Source of the DNA: Billgrantia aerodenitrificans
GTDB lineage: Bacteria > Pseudomonadota > Gammaproteobacteria > Pseudomonadales > Halomonadaceae
NCBI RefSeq assembly: GCF_021404405.1
Contig: NZ_JABFTV010000012.1
Span: 1-64,000, forward strand
DNA length: 64,000 nucleotides
Direction: 5' to 3'
The position numbers and the translations under genes are program-made. The notes under the pieces were generated by a model that did not search any database, was not told the origin of the DNA, and was given only the letters and a program-made list of their open reading frames with translations. Of the stretch, positions 15,896 through 24,650 are shown in pieces. How positions within the stretch are numbered: position 1 is the stretch's first letter; every line of letters begins with the position of its first letter.

Positions 15896-18721
15896 ATGAG
15901 CCGCTCCGACTCCCAAGCACGACGGCCCCGCCTCAGCCTGACCTGGCGGGTGCTGGCGCTGAGCAGCCTGCTGCTGCTGGTGCTGGCTGGGCTGTTCACC
16001 TGGCTCGGGCATGCCAACCTGACCCGCCAGTTCGAGGCAAGCCGCAGGGAGAGCAACGAACGGGAAGTGCGTGAAATACAGCTGGCTCTACAGCGCTCCG
16101 AGGTGAGCTTGCAGCAGATTGCCGCACTGACGGCAGCCTCTCCGGACCTGGGACCGGCCCTGGCCGGGAACGACCAGGAAGCGCTGATAAACTCCCTGAC
16201 GTCCCAGTGGCCAACACTACAGCTCGAAGCCGGCATCGACGAAATCCTGGTGTTCGATGCCCAAGGACGCCAACTGGCCGACTGGGGGGAAGGTCAGGCC
16301 GACAAGGAGCGCCCCGTTCAGGACTGGGTAAGCCAGGTGATGGAAACCGAGTTCCCTCTTTCGGCCCTGCGCTGTGCCAACGACTGTCGCCAGTACGCGG
16401 CGGTGCCCATTCTGGTCGGGGGTGAAAGCGTCGGCATGGTGATACTGTCTCGCTCCCTGGCCGACGTGACCCGCCAGGCCCAGCAGGTATCCGGCAGCGA
16501 TGTCGCCCTGCTGATCACCGGTGGGCGCGAGGTGGAGGTCATGCCCGAGCGCCACTTGACCAACTGGCACGGCCACCTGGTGGCCATGACGCACCCGGAG
16601 CACTACCTTCCGTTGCTTCGCCAGGCCTCGCAGAAAAGCATGCTAAGCGACATTCTCGAAAAGCCGCTGCGGCTGCAATATCGGGGCCGCGATTACGAGC
16701 TGTCCGCCGTGCGCATGGAGGCCGACGAGGCTCGTCGCAGTAGCGGCTTTTTTCTCCTGGCCGCCGATATCACCCATCAGATACGCGCCATTCAGGAGAA
16801 CACGCGTAGCCTGCTGCTGGTAGGCATCGGGGGCTGGCTGGCGGCCGAGCTGCTGCTGTTGGCGATCCTGCTGCAACCCATGGCCAGACTGCGCCGATTG
16901 GCGGGGGTGCTACCCGTTCTGGCTCACGGCGGTTTTGCCGAAGCCCGCAGGGCCATTCCGCCACCGAGCCAACGCCTGGAAGATGAGATCGATGTTCTGG
17001 AGGGCACGACACTGGCTCTCTCCGACCAGTTGGAGGCGCTGGAACATGAGGTAACCGCACGCGGCCAGCAGTTGGCGGAACGGGTCGAGGAGTTGGCCCG
17101 GGAGCGCGATTTCGTCGGCAGCCTGCTGGATACGGCGCGGGTCTTCATCGTGACTCAGGACGACCATGATCGTATCACCCTCGTCAATGACTATGCGCTT
17201 TCCACGCTCTCGATGCAGGAAGAGCGACTCCTTGGCCGCCGCTTCGACGATATCTTCACCCCCCGCCCAAGCGGCGGCCCGGAAGACATGTCATCTCAGG
17301 AAGAACGCAGCCTGGTGACGGCGGATGGGCGTCAGCGCACCATTGCCTGGTATCACGCGCCGCTGGCAACCCGTGGCGACGACCGTGCGGCAAGAATCTC
17401 GGTCGGTCTCGACATCACCGAACGCAAGTTGGCCGAAGCGAGACTCACTTGGCTGGCCGAGCGCGACCCATTGACGGAACTCTACAACCGGCGCTACTTC
17501 CAGGAGGCGCTGGGCGTAGTCATGCAGCGGGGCCGCAACGGGGCGGTACTGCTGCTCGACATCGATCACTTCAAGGACGTCAACGAGCTAAGCGGTCATC
17601 ACACCGGCGACCGGCTGCTGCGCATGGTGGCCGATACCCTGTTCCAGGAGTTCGGCCATTGCGGCATCATCGCCCGACTGGGTGGTGATGAGTTCGCACT
17701 GCTGCTGGAGGGCGCCGATACCCGCAAAGCCATCAGCATCGCCAAGCAGATCACCCCCCTGCTGGACGGCACCGGACTGGACGCCGGCGGTCAGCGTCAT
17801 CGGGCGACGGCCAGCCTCGGTATCGCCCTGTTCCCGATCCATGGCGACAACCCCGCCGACCTGATGGCCAACGCCGACCTGGCCATGTACAAAGCCAAGG
17901 AGAGCAGCGCCCAACGTTGGCACCTGCTCTCGACGCTGGAGCGCGCCAAGGATGAGCTTCAAGAACGCGTCTACTGGGTGGAGCGCATCCGTCAGGCCAT
18001 CGACGAGGAAGGCTTCGAGCTCATGGCACAGCCGATCATGCGCTTGAATGACGGCGACGTGCGGCATTACGAAGTGCTGCTGCGCATGCTGGGCCCCAAG
18101 GGCTCTCTCATCTCACCGGCCTATTTCATTCCCGTAGCCGAGCGTAGCGGCCAGGTCGTACAGATCGACCGCTGGGTACTGCGCCACAGCCTGCGCGCTC
18201 TGAGCCGTGTGCAAGCACAGGGCATCAGTCTTTCCGTCAACCTGTCGGGCCAGTCCTTGCACGACGAAGGACTCAAGCAATTTCTCGTCGAGGAGCTGGC
18301 CGCCAGCGGTGCAGACCCGCATTACTTGATTCTGGAGATCACCGAGACTGCCGCCGTTACCGATTTTTCCAGCGCAAGGGGCGTGCTTCAGGCCCTGCGC
18401 GACCTTGGCTGTCGCACGGCCCTGGACGACTTCGGCGTCGGTTTCAGCAGTTTCCACTATCTGGGCGAGCTGCCCGTCGATTTCATCAAGATCGACGGCG
18501 CCTTCATTCGCACCCTGCTGACCAACTCGGAGAGCCAAGTCATCGTCAAAGCCATTGCCGATATCGCCACTGGCTTCGGCAAGAAAGCCATTGCCGAATT
18601 CGTCGATCAGGAAGCCTTGATCCCCCTCCTCTCCTCTTATGGCATCGAGTATGGTCAAGGCTATCACTTGGGCAAACCGGCTCTGCTCGAGGACACCTTT
18701 AGAACCATTCTCGAGCGCTGA
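15896..18721 (+). CDS. Membrane sensor with PAS, GGDEF and EAL domains
   Basis: A 941-residue inner-membrane c-di-GMP enzyme. The order is TM1 (about 15-37), a periplasmic sensor of about 260 residues, TM2 (about 303-326), a HAMP-like and coiled segment, a PAS domain (about 405-510, ending ARISVGLDITERK), GGDEF (about 525-675) and EAL (about 690-935). The GGDEF signature is intact (LGGDEF, residues 596-600), with no RxxD inhibitory site just upstream. The EAL signature is EVL at residue 726 (YEVLLR), keeping the metal-binding Glu; downstream DDFGVGFSS, ITET and KIDGAF motifs are present, so phosphodiesterase activity is plausible. Both synthesis and breakdown of c-di-GMP are therefore possible. 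It follows the porin gene by 39 bases. Confidence 0.93.
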   Translation: MSRSDSQARRPRLSLTWRVLALSSLLLLVLAGLFTWLGHANLTRQFEASRRESNEREVREIQLALQRSEVSLQQIAALTAASPDLGPALAGNDQEALINSLTSQWPTLQLEAGIDEILVFDAQGRQLADWGEGQADKERPVQDWVSQVMETEFPLSALRCANDCRQYAAVPILVGGESVGMVILSRSLADVTRQAQQVSGSDVALLITGGREVEVMPERHLTNWHGHLVAMTHPEHYLPLLRQASQKSMLSDILEKPLRLQYRGRDYELSAVRMEADEARRSSGFFLLAADITHQIRAIQENTRSLLLVGIGGWLAAELLLLAILLQPMARLRRLAGVLPVLAHGGFAEARRAIPPPSQRLEDEIDVLEGTTLALSDQLEALEHEVTARGQQLAERVEELARERDFVGSLLDTARVFIVTQDDHDRITLVNDYALSTLSMQEERLLGRRFDDIFTPRPSGGPEDMSSQEERSLVTADGRQRTIAWYHAPLATRGDDRAARISVGLDITERKLAEARLTWLAERDPLTELYNRRYFQEALGVVMQRGRNGAVLLLDIDHFKDVNELSGHHTGDRLLRMVADTLFQEFGHCGIIARLGGDEFALLLEGADTRKAISIAKQITPLLDGTGLDAGGQRHRATASLGIALFPIHGDNPADLMANADLAMYKAKESSAQRWHLLSTLERAKDELQERVYWVERIRQAIDEEGFELMAQPIMRLNDGDVRHYEVLLRMLGPKGSLISPAYFIPVAERSGQVVQIDRWVLRHSLRALSRVQAQGISLSVNLSGQSLHDEGLKQFLVEELAASGADPHYLILEITETAAVTDFSSARGVLQALRDLGCRTALDDFGVGFSSFHYLGELPVDFIKIDGAFIRTLLTNSESQVIVKAIADIATGFGKKAIAEFVDQEALIPLLSSYGIEYGQGYHLGKPALLEDTFRTILER

Positions 18722-18789
18722 ACCCCTAGGCATCATCGATTTGAACAAGAGGTATGTCACTACGTCGCAAATAGAGCAAGGAGTGCAAC

Positions 18790-19611
18790 ATGGGACGCAG
18801 CAAGCTCCAGCAACAGGGGGCGGGCAACCGCAGCGAGGCCTTCAAGCAACTGGATGAGGATTTCGCTTTCAAACTCGCCTGCAACGACAAGGATCGACAT
18901 CGCGTCTATCGGCTGAGATACAAGGTCTATTGCCAGGAGATCGGCTACAGCCCCCCCAACGATGATGACAGGGCACTGGAACTGGATGCCTATGACACCA
19001 ACGCCCTGCACTGCCTCTTGGAACACAGAGCATCCGGAATTGCAGCAGGCTGCTTTCGGCTGGTACTACCTGCGTCTGACGATGAACACGCGACGATCAA
19101 GCTTCCTCTTCAAGAGTACGGCGGCAGAAGCCTGACCCATTCCTCGCTGCATCCCGATCGCCTGCCCATTAGAGAGATTTGCGAGATATCACGTTTCGCC
19201 ACGGCCCGAGAGTTCCGCAATCGGCCGATCAATCACGAAACGCTCAACGGGAACAATCTTGCCTACGAGTTTTCGCCTGAGGAGCGACGCATCTTTCCGC
19301 TGTTGACCATCGCACTGTTCCTCGCCACACATAGTCTGGTCGATCTGGTCGGTCGACGTCATATATTCGCCATGATGGCCTCTCGTCTGCCCCGGTTGCT
19401 GGCCATGTCGGGATTTCGCTTCACGCGAGTCGGCGATTCCATCGAGCTACATGGACGGCGCCACGCCTTCTACATCGACAACCATCTGGCCCAGAGCAAC
19501 ATGAACCGCGAGCTGGCGGAGCCCTATCAGAGGATACGCCGACAGCTTGCTCCTCAGTTGCCCCTCGCCTTGGCCGATCGAGGCATCATGGGGCTGGTGG
19601 AGTTGCCGTGA
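18790..19611 (+). CDS. LuxI-like N-acyl amino acid synthase (PEP-CTERM/exosortase-associated acyltransferase type)
   Basis: A 273-residue GNAT-fold enzyme of the N-acyl amino acid synthase family, distantly related to LuxI autoinducer synthases. The LuxI-like features are HRVYRLRYKVYCQEIGY near residue 37, GCFRLVLP near residue 82, and CEISRFA near residue 134. Members join a fatty acyl group from acyl-ACP to an amino acid, and many are annotated as exosortase-associated, though no exosortase or PEP-CTERM gene is near. AAGGAG lies seven bases before the ATG. It starts 68 bases after the GGDEF-EAL gene and is probably in the same transcript, suggesting a signalling output tied to the c-di-GMP sensor, which is an inference. 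Confidence 0.75.
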   Translation: MGRSKLQQQGAGNRSEAFKQLDEDFAFKLACNDKDRHRVYRLRYKVYCQEIGYSPPNDDDRALELDAYDTNALHCLLEHRASGIAAGCFRLVLPASDDEHATIKLPLQEYGGRSLTHSSLHPDRLPIREICEISRFATAREFRNRPINHETLNGNNLAYEFSPEERRIFPLLTIALFLATHSLVDLVGRRHIFAMMASRLPRLLAMSGFRFTRVGDSIELHGRRHAFYIDNHLAQSNMNRELAEPYQRIRRQLAPQLPLALADRGIMGLVELP

Positions 19612-19632
19612 CAGGTCGGGACCGGCATACAG

Positions 19633-20700
19633 TTACCCCGGCCAGCCGAGCACCATGATTGCCAGCACGTTGCGGTGCTCGCCACGTTCCAGGTCGGTAT
19701 CGCCGTCCGGTGATGGAATGATGCCCGAGCGAGGATCGATGGCCTGGATCAGGTGGCGGCGTATCCGTGCCACCACCGGGTCGTCGTCCAGTCCCGCCAG
19801 CAGAAAGCTGAGCGCGACTTCGGCCATGATGTCCTCCGTGGCCTCGTCCAGAATGCGTTCGATCTCACTACGGAATGCTGCGAGGATCCAAGCATGCTGC
19901 TCGGCCGACACCCTGCGCTGATAGTAACGGCTGTCGGCGATTACGATGTGGGTCATGCCGTAGAGCCGGTTGCGGTAATCGGTCTTGTTCAGAGCCGACA
20001 CGGCATCGGCGGGATAGGCGGACCGAAGCGCCGCCTCCACGTCGTCCCGCAGGTCGACGATGCCGAGCTGATAGAGAAAATGCGCCTGATTCGCTACCTG
20101 GGCGGCGTAGATCCGCATCACCTCAGGGTCGGTCAGAAAGCGCAGCCATTCCAGGCTCGCCAGGTAGCCGAGCGCGCGCTGATGCTCGGGTAGCGTTTTC
20201 AACAGGCCGTAGTAGTCCGCCTGAACCAAGCGAAAGAGCAGTTGCCGGCCGAAGGCGATCTCTCCCCACTCGTTCAGCATGGCCCCGCGGGCACGCTGCC
20301 TGGCAGTACGCTGCGGGTGGCTCGCCATGAGCTCCCGGGTGCGAGCCGCCGCGAAGCCGGGTGTCTCGAGGCCGGCAATGTCACGCTCGAGCTGCTTTGA
20401 CAACAGGCGCCCATGCGCCTCGAGGGGCTCGAGATAGCGCGAATCGCCGCTGATGCGGTAGAGCCGCTGAGCATAGTGACGCTGCTTGTCGAGGGGCATG
20501 GCCGGCAGGGCGTCTTCATAGACGGCCTGGAGCGCCTGAGCGGCTGCCTGCTCATCGCGTGTCGGTCCATCGCGCGCAGGTTCATCATGCAAGGGCTCGA
20601 TGGCGCAGCCGGTAAGCGCCACCAGCAAAAGCACCATGAGCCAGCCCATGGTCTTGGTGAATGCTGCCTGAGGCACTCGCCTCGATTTCGCTTCAGCCAC
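19633..20700 (-). CDS. Lipoprotein of unknown function (possibly DUF3541)
   Basis: A 355-residue lipoprotein. The N-terminus has a hydrophobic helix and lipobox LTGC at about residues 29-32, so the mature protein should be attached to a membrane in the periplasm. The rest is helical with a late RNRLYGMTHIVIADSRYYQRRV stretch that I associate loosely with DUF3541; this is recall, not a search. GTG at 20700 is taken as the start because it lies four bases after the stop of the upstream TRIC gene, which suggests translational coupling; ATG at 20649 would still give a signal peptide. It is convergent with the acyl amino acid synthase gene. Confidence 0.65.
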   Translation of the reverse strand: MAEAKSRRVPQAAFTKTMGWLMVLLLVALTGCAIEPLHDEPARDGPTRDEQAAAQALQAVYEDALPAMPLDKQRHYAQRLYRISGDSRYLEPLEAHGRLLSKQLERDIAGLETPGFAAARTRELMASHPQRTARQRARGAMLNEWGEIAFGRQLLFRLVQADYYGLLKTLPEHQRALGYLASLEWLRFLTDPEVMRIYAAQVANQAHFLYQLGIVDLRDDVEAALRSAYPADAVSALNKTDYRNRLYGMTHIVIADSRYYQRRVSAEQHAWILAAFRSEIERILDEATEDIMAEVALSFLLAGLDDDPVVARIRRHLIQAIDPRSGIIPSPDGDTDLERGEHRNVLAIMVLGWPG

Positions 20701-20704
20701 TGTC

Positions 20705-21469
20705 TTATTCTCGCTGCCTACGCTGCTGGCTGGGTGAGATCATGCGCACCCTGACCTTTGGGCGGGACTTGGGCTGCGCCGGCGGCCCGCCTTGGGGGGC
20801 CCCTTGCTCGGCGCCCGGGTCAACCGATGCTTGAGTCTCTTGCGGCGGACGGATTACGACCCAGGCGAAAACCGGCAGCGTGAGCTGCCAGTGGATGGCC
20901 GCCAGCCGTAGCCCCAGGGTCACTGCCAGCGCCAGGCCGATGGCAACGCCGACCGGCACGCCCAGCGCTCCCAGCCCCACGTAGGTGATGCCGCCGGCAA
21001 TGGAGGCCGTGGCATACACTTCCTGGCGCAGCACCATCGGTACGCGCCGCGCCAGCACGTCGCGCACCATACCACCGGCCACCCCCGTCAGCAGCCCCAT
21101 CAATACCGCCACTACGCCGGGCGCCTCGAGCTGCAACGCCTTGTGGGCGCCGATCACCGTGAACAGCGCCAGGCCGAAGGCATCGGCGATCGGCAGGAAG
21201 CTGCGGGAGAGGCGATGGATGTAATGAAAGCCGACGATGGAAAGGCCGACGGTAGCGAGGATCACCCATAGATAGGTAGGGTCGGCGACCCAGAACACCG
21301 GCCGCACGCCCAGCACCAGGTCGCGCAACGTGCCGCCCCCGATGCCGGTGACCGCCGCCAGCACCAGCATGCCGAAGGGGTCCATGCGCGAGCGGCAGGC
21401 GAGGATGACTCCCGAAAGAGCGAAGACCACCACACCGGCCATGTCCAGCCAATACACCAGAGCCGTCAA
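20705..21469 (-). CDS. TRIC-type cation channel family protein (UPF0126, YicG-like)
   Basis: A 254-residue membrane protein with seven hydrophobic helices and the two-fold repeat of the UPF0126/TRIC family: GIGGGTLRDLVLG in the first half and GVAGGMVRDVLA in the second, the glycine-rich kinks that line the trimeric channel pore. TRIC proteins conduct potassium and other monovalent cations. The C-terminal tail of about 45 residues is hydrophilic and Pro/Gln-rich (PQGGPPAQPKSRPKV) and is longer than in YicG. It overlaps nothing but lies only four bases before the lipoprotein gene, so the two form an operon. Confidence 0.85.
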   Translation of the reverse strand: MTALVYWLDMAGVVVFALSGVILACRSRMDPFGMLVLAAVTGIGGGTLRDLVLGVRPVFWVADPTYLWVILATVGLSIVGFHYIHRLSRSFLPIADAFGLALFTVIGAHKALQLEAPGVVAVLMGLLTGVAGGMVRDVLARRVPMVLRQEVYATASIAGGITYVGLGALGVPVGVAIGLALAVTLGLRLAAIHWQLTLPVFAWVVIRPPQETQASVDPGAEQGAPQGGPPAQPKSRPKVRVRMISPSQQRRQRE

Positions 21470-21519
21470 GTCGTTCTCCTGCTAAGCAGATGGCAAATGC
21501 TGGGCAGACTACTGCGCTT

Positions 21520-22104
21520 TCACTGATAGGTCACGACGAGAAAACTCACCAGCTCCACTTCACCGCTGTTCTCGATGATGTGCTCGAGGTCGGCATGATA
21601 GTGCGCCGAGTCGCCAGGGCTCAGCTCACAGCGATTCTCCCCCGACACGACTCGTGCCTGACCCTGGGTGACGGTCAACAGCTCTCGCGTGCCCTCGAAG
21701 TGAGCCGCACTCTGCAGGCGTGCACCGGGGGCCAGACGCACCTCGTAGAACTCCACGTTTTTCTCCATGTGCAGCGGCGAAAGGGTGCGGATGCGGCAGT
21801 CCTGATCGTCACGGAACAGCTGGCTGGCGTCGTCGCCGCGCACCACCTCGATGCGCGACGCCGTCCAGGGCTGGTCTACCAGATCGCCGATGTTCATGCC
21901 GAAGGCCTGTGCGATACGCAGCGTCACCGCCAGCGTCGGGTTGGCCTTGCCGCGCTCGATCTGGCTGAGCATCGAACGACTGACGCCGGAGGCCGCCGCC
22001 AGTTGCTCCAGCGTGAGTCCGCGTTTCTTGCGCAGCTCGATGACCCGGCTCGGCAGGCTCCCCGCTTCCGTTTGCCCTTCGTCTGCCGTCGTGGTGTCAC
22101 TCAC
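21520..22104 (-). CDS. XRE-family regulator with C-terminal cupin domain
   Basis: A 194-residue transcription factor: an XRE helix-turn-helix (residues about 20-75, GLTLEQLAAASGVSRSMLSQIERGKANP) and a cupin sensor domain (about 110-190, with ELLTVTQGQARVV and LSPGDSAHYHAD). Such regulators usually sense a small metabolite and control an adjacent catabolic operon. It is divergent from tdh-kbl with a 193-base AT-rich intergenic region holding repeated TGGAATT sites, so it very likely controls threonine degradation and perhaps itself. The effector is unknown. Confidence 0.88.
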   Translation of the reverse strand: MSDTTTADEGQTEAGSLPSRVIELRKKRGLTLEQLAAASGVSRSMLSQIERGKANPTLAVTLRIAQAFGMNIGDLVDQPWTASRIEVVRGDDASQLFRDDQDCRIRTLSPLHMEKNVEFYEVRLAPGARLQSAAHFEGTRELLTVTQGQARVVSGENRCELSPGDSAHYHADLEHIIENSGEVELVSFLVVTYQ

Positions 22105-22146
22105 TTCACTTTTCCCCTATACCCAAGAGACGCTCGCTAACAACTG

Positions 22147-22205
22147 CATTCCACTATACGATAAAAAAATCTTGCATGATGGAATTAATCTGCAATACTG
22201 GAATT
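22147..22205. promoter_or_regulatory. tdh promoter with repeated TGGAAT operator-like sites
   Basis: TGGAATT occurs at 22180-22186 and 22199-22205, 19 bases apart and each preceded by a TGCA-containing half (TTGCATGATGG and TGCAATACTGG). The inverted form GCATTCCA lies at 22146-22153. The same stretch contains a sigma-70-like TTGCAT (22172-22177), 16 bases, AATACT (22194-22199) pointing to tdh. An XRE-cupin protein bound here would cover the tdh promoter. Confidence 0.5.
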
Positions 22206-22297
22206 CATTCCCTCATACTAAACCTCATACGGGGAATTACCAGCACCTATCGCTCCTCAACCGCCTGAACCTCCAACCACAAGTCAGGAAGGTAGAC

Positions 22298-23326
22298 ATG
22301 AAAGCACTGATCAAGAAGGAGGCATCACCCGGCCTCTGGCTGGAAGAGGTGCCGGACCCACAGGTCGGCATCAATGATGTGCTGATCAAGGTGAAGCGCA
22401 CCGCCATCTGCGGCACCGACGTACATATCTACAAGTGGGACAGTTGGGCCCAGAAGACCATCCCCGTACCCATGGTGGTGGGCCATGAGTTCGTCGGCGA
22501 GATCGTCGAAGTGGGTTCCAACGTCAACGATTTCCGCCCGGGGCAGATCGTATCCGGCGAGGGTCATGTGGTGTGCGGGCGCTGCCGCAACTGTCTGGCC
22601 GGGCGCCGTCACCTGTGTGCCCATACCAGCGGCGTGGGGGTCAACCGCCCGGGTGCCTTCGCCGAGTACGTGGCCCTGCCGATGTCCAACGTGTGGGAAC
22701 ACAAGCCGGGTATCGATCTGGACGTGGCCGCCATCTTCGACCCGCTGGGCAACGCCGTGCACACCGCGCTGCAGTTCGACCTGCTCGGCGAGGACGTGCT
22801 GATCACCGGGGCCGGACCGATCGGCGCCATGGCCGCGGCGGTGTGTCGCCATGCCGGCGCGCGTCACGTGGTGGTCACCGATCTCAACCCGGGGCGGCTC
22901 GAGCTGGCAAAGCGCCTGGGCGCCACCCGCACCGTGGACGTGCGCCACGAGACGCTGCCCGAGGTCCAGCGCGAGCTGGGCTTGACCGAAGGCTTCGACG
23001 TGGGCCTGGAGATGTCCGGCAGCCCTGCCGCCTTCCGCGACATGCTGGCCAACATGTGCCACGGCGGCAAGATCTCCATGCTGGGCATACCCACCGAGGA
23101 GATCGCCATTGACTGGAACACGGTGATCTTCAACATGCTGACGCTCAAGGGCATCTACGGCCGCGAGATGTATGAGACCTGGTACAAGATGTCGGTGATG
23201 ATCGACTCCGGCCTCGACATCTCGCCGGTGATCACCCATCGCCTGCCTTATACCGAGTTCCAGCAGGGCTTCGATGCCATGCTGAGCGGTGAAGCGAGCA
23301 AGGTCGTTCTCAACTGGGAGTCATGA
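22298..23326 (+). CDS. tdh: L-threonine 3-dehydrogenase
   Basis: A 342-residue zinc-dependent NAD+ dehydrogenase that oxidises L-threonine to 2-amino-3-oxobutanoate, first step of the Tdh-Kbl route to glycine and acetyl-CoA. It opens MKALIKKEASPGLWLEEVPDP as in E. coli Tdh (341 residues). The catalytic zinc region reads KRTAICGTDVHIY with GHEFVGE, and the structural zinc cysteines are in CGRCRNCLAGRRHLC. The Rossmann motif is TGAGPIGAM. The start is chosen over an in-frame upstream extension because it matches the family and has AGGAAGG upstream. kbl begins one base after the stop. Confidence 0.98.
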   Translation: MKALIKKEASPGLWLEEVPDPQVGINDVLIKVKRTAICGTDVHIYKWDSWAQKTIPVPMVVGHEFVGEIVEVGSNVNDFRPGQIVSGEGHVVCGRCRNCLAGRRHLCAHTSGVGVNRPGAFAEYVALPMSNVWEHKPGIDLDVAAIFDPLGNAVHTALQFDLLGEDVLITGAGPIGAMAAAVCRHAGARHVVVTDLNPGRLELAKRLGATRTVDVRHETLPEVQRELGLTEGFDVGLEMSGSPAAFRDMLANMCHGGKISMLGIPTEEIAIDWNTVIFNMLTLKGIYGREMYETWYKMSVMIDSGLDISPVITHRLPYTEFQQGFDAMLSGEASKVVLNWES

Positions 23327-23327
23327 C

Positions 23328-24518
23328 ATGTACGGAGCTTTCAAACAGCATCTGCTGGGCGAACTCGACACCATTCGCCAGGCCGGACTGTACAAGCACG
23401 AGCGCCAGCTGACCACGCCTCAGGGCGCCCATGTCGGCATCAGTGCCGGGCAGGAAGTGCTCAATCTGTGCGCCAACAACTACCTGGGTCTGGCCCAGCA
23501 CCCTGAGGTCAACGCGGCAGCCAAGGCGGGCCTGGAAGAGTGGGGCTACGGCCTGGCTTCGGTGCGCTTCATTTGCGGCACCCAGAGCCTGCACAAGCAG
23601 TTGGAACAGCGCCTCACCGACTTCCTCGGCACCGAGGACACCATCCTCTACCCCTCCTGCTTCGACGCCAACGGCGGGCTGTTCGAGACCCTGCTCGGCG
23701 CCGAGGATGCGGTGATCTCCGACGAGCTCAACCACGCCAGCATCATCGACGGCGTGAGGCTCTGCAAGGCCCGGCGCTATCGCTACCGCAACAACGACAT
23801 GGCCGACCTCGAAGCGCAGCTCAAGGCCGCCGACCGCGACGGCGCGCGCTTCAAGCTGATCACCACCGACGGTGTGTTCTCCATGGACGGCTACATTGCC
23901 CGGCTCGACGAAATCTGCGACCTGGCCGAACGCTACGATGCCCTGGTGCACTTCGACGACTGCCACGCCACCGGCTTTCTCGGCGAAGGCGGCCGCGGCA
24001 CCCACGAGTATCGTGGCTGCATGGACCGCATCGACATCACCACCGGTACCCTGGGCAAGGCGCTGGGTGGCGCCAGCGGCGGCTACACCAGCGGCAAGCG
24101 TGAAGTGATCGAGCTGTTGCGCCAGCGCTCGCGGCCCTACCTGTTCTCCAACACCGTGGCGCCGCCGGTGGTCGCCGGCGCGCTGAAGGCCATCGAGCTG
24201 GCCGCCGAGTCCAGCGAACTGCGCAGCCGGCTCAGCGAGAATACCGCCTTCTTCCGTGCAGGCCTTGAGCGACTGGGCTTCGAGCTGCTGCCCGGCGAGC
24301 ACCCTATCGTGCCGGTGATGCTGCACGACGCCGGGCTGGCCGCCCGCTTCGCCGAAGAGATGCTCAAGGAGGGTGTCTACGTGATCGCCTTCTCCTACCC
24401 GGTAGTGCCCCAGGGCCGCGCCCGCATCCGCACCCAGATGTCCGCCGCGCTGAGCCGCGACGACCTGGAGTTCGCCCTGGCCGCCTTCGGCCGGGTCAAG
24501 GAGCGCCTGGGGCTGTAG
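23328..24518 (+). CDS. kbl: 2-amino-3-ketobutyrate CoA ligase (glycine C-acetyltransferase)
   Basis: A 396-residue PLP-dependent alpha-oxoamine synthase that cleaves 2-amino-3-oxobutanoate with CoA to glycine and acetyl-CoA. Family marks are FCANNYLGL-type LCANNYLGLAQHP near residue 45, FDDCHATGFLG near 210, and the PLP lysine in TGTLGKALGGASGG near 245. The length matches E. coli Kbl (398). It starts one base after tdh and the two are certainly co-transcribed. A strong hairpin follows the stop. Confidence 0.98.
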   Translation: MYGAFKQHLLGELDTIRQAGLYKHERQLTTPQGAHVGISAGQEVLNLCANNYLGLAQHPEVNAAAKAGLEEWGYGLASVRFICGTQSLHKQLEQRLTDFLGTEDTILYPSCFDANGGLFETLLGAEDAVISDELNHASIIDGVRLCKARRYRYRNNDMADLEAQLKAADRDGARFKLITTDGVFSMDGYIARLDEICDLAERYDALVHFDDCHATGFLGEGGRGTHEYRGCMDRIDITTGTLGKALGGASGGYTSGKREVIELLRQRSRPYLFSNTVAPPVVAGALKAIELAAESSELRSRLSENTAFFRAGLERLGFELLPGEHPIVPVMLHDAGLAARFAEEMLKEGVYVIAFSYPVVPQGRARIRTQMSAALSRDDLEFALAAFGRVKERLGL

Positions 24519-24536
24519 CGAACAGGCATTGCTATC

Positions 24537-24564
24537 GGCTGGCCGGGCCAGAGCCCGGCCAGCC
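24537..24564 (+). terminator. Terminator hairpin after kbl
   Basis: A perfect 11-base-pair stem (GGCTGGCCGGG at 24537-24547 and CCCGGCCAGCC at 24554-24564) with the loop CCAGAG lies 18 bases after the kbl stop. A short TTGG follows rather than a T-run. Confidence 0.65.
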
Positions 24565-24650
24565 TTGGCTACGACCTTGGTCGCAGAGAGCCCAAAGGCG
24601 ACGAGCCAACCGTCATACTGAAATCTGAAACGGTTCAGCGACGGTTTTCG

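Noticed and set aside
18071..18080. EVL instead of EAL taken as loss of phosphodiesterase activity
   Set aside because: The metal-binding Glu and the other EAL-domain motifs are kept, and EVL occurs in active enzymes, so inactivity should not be claimed.
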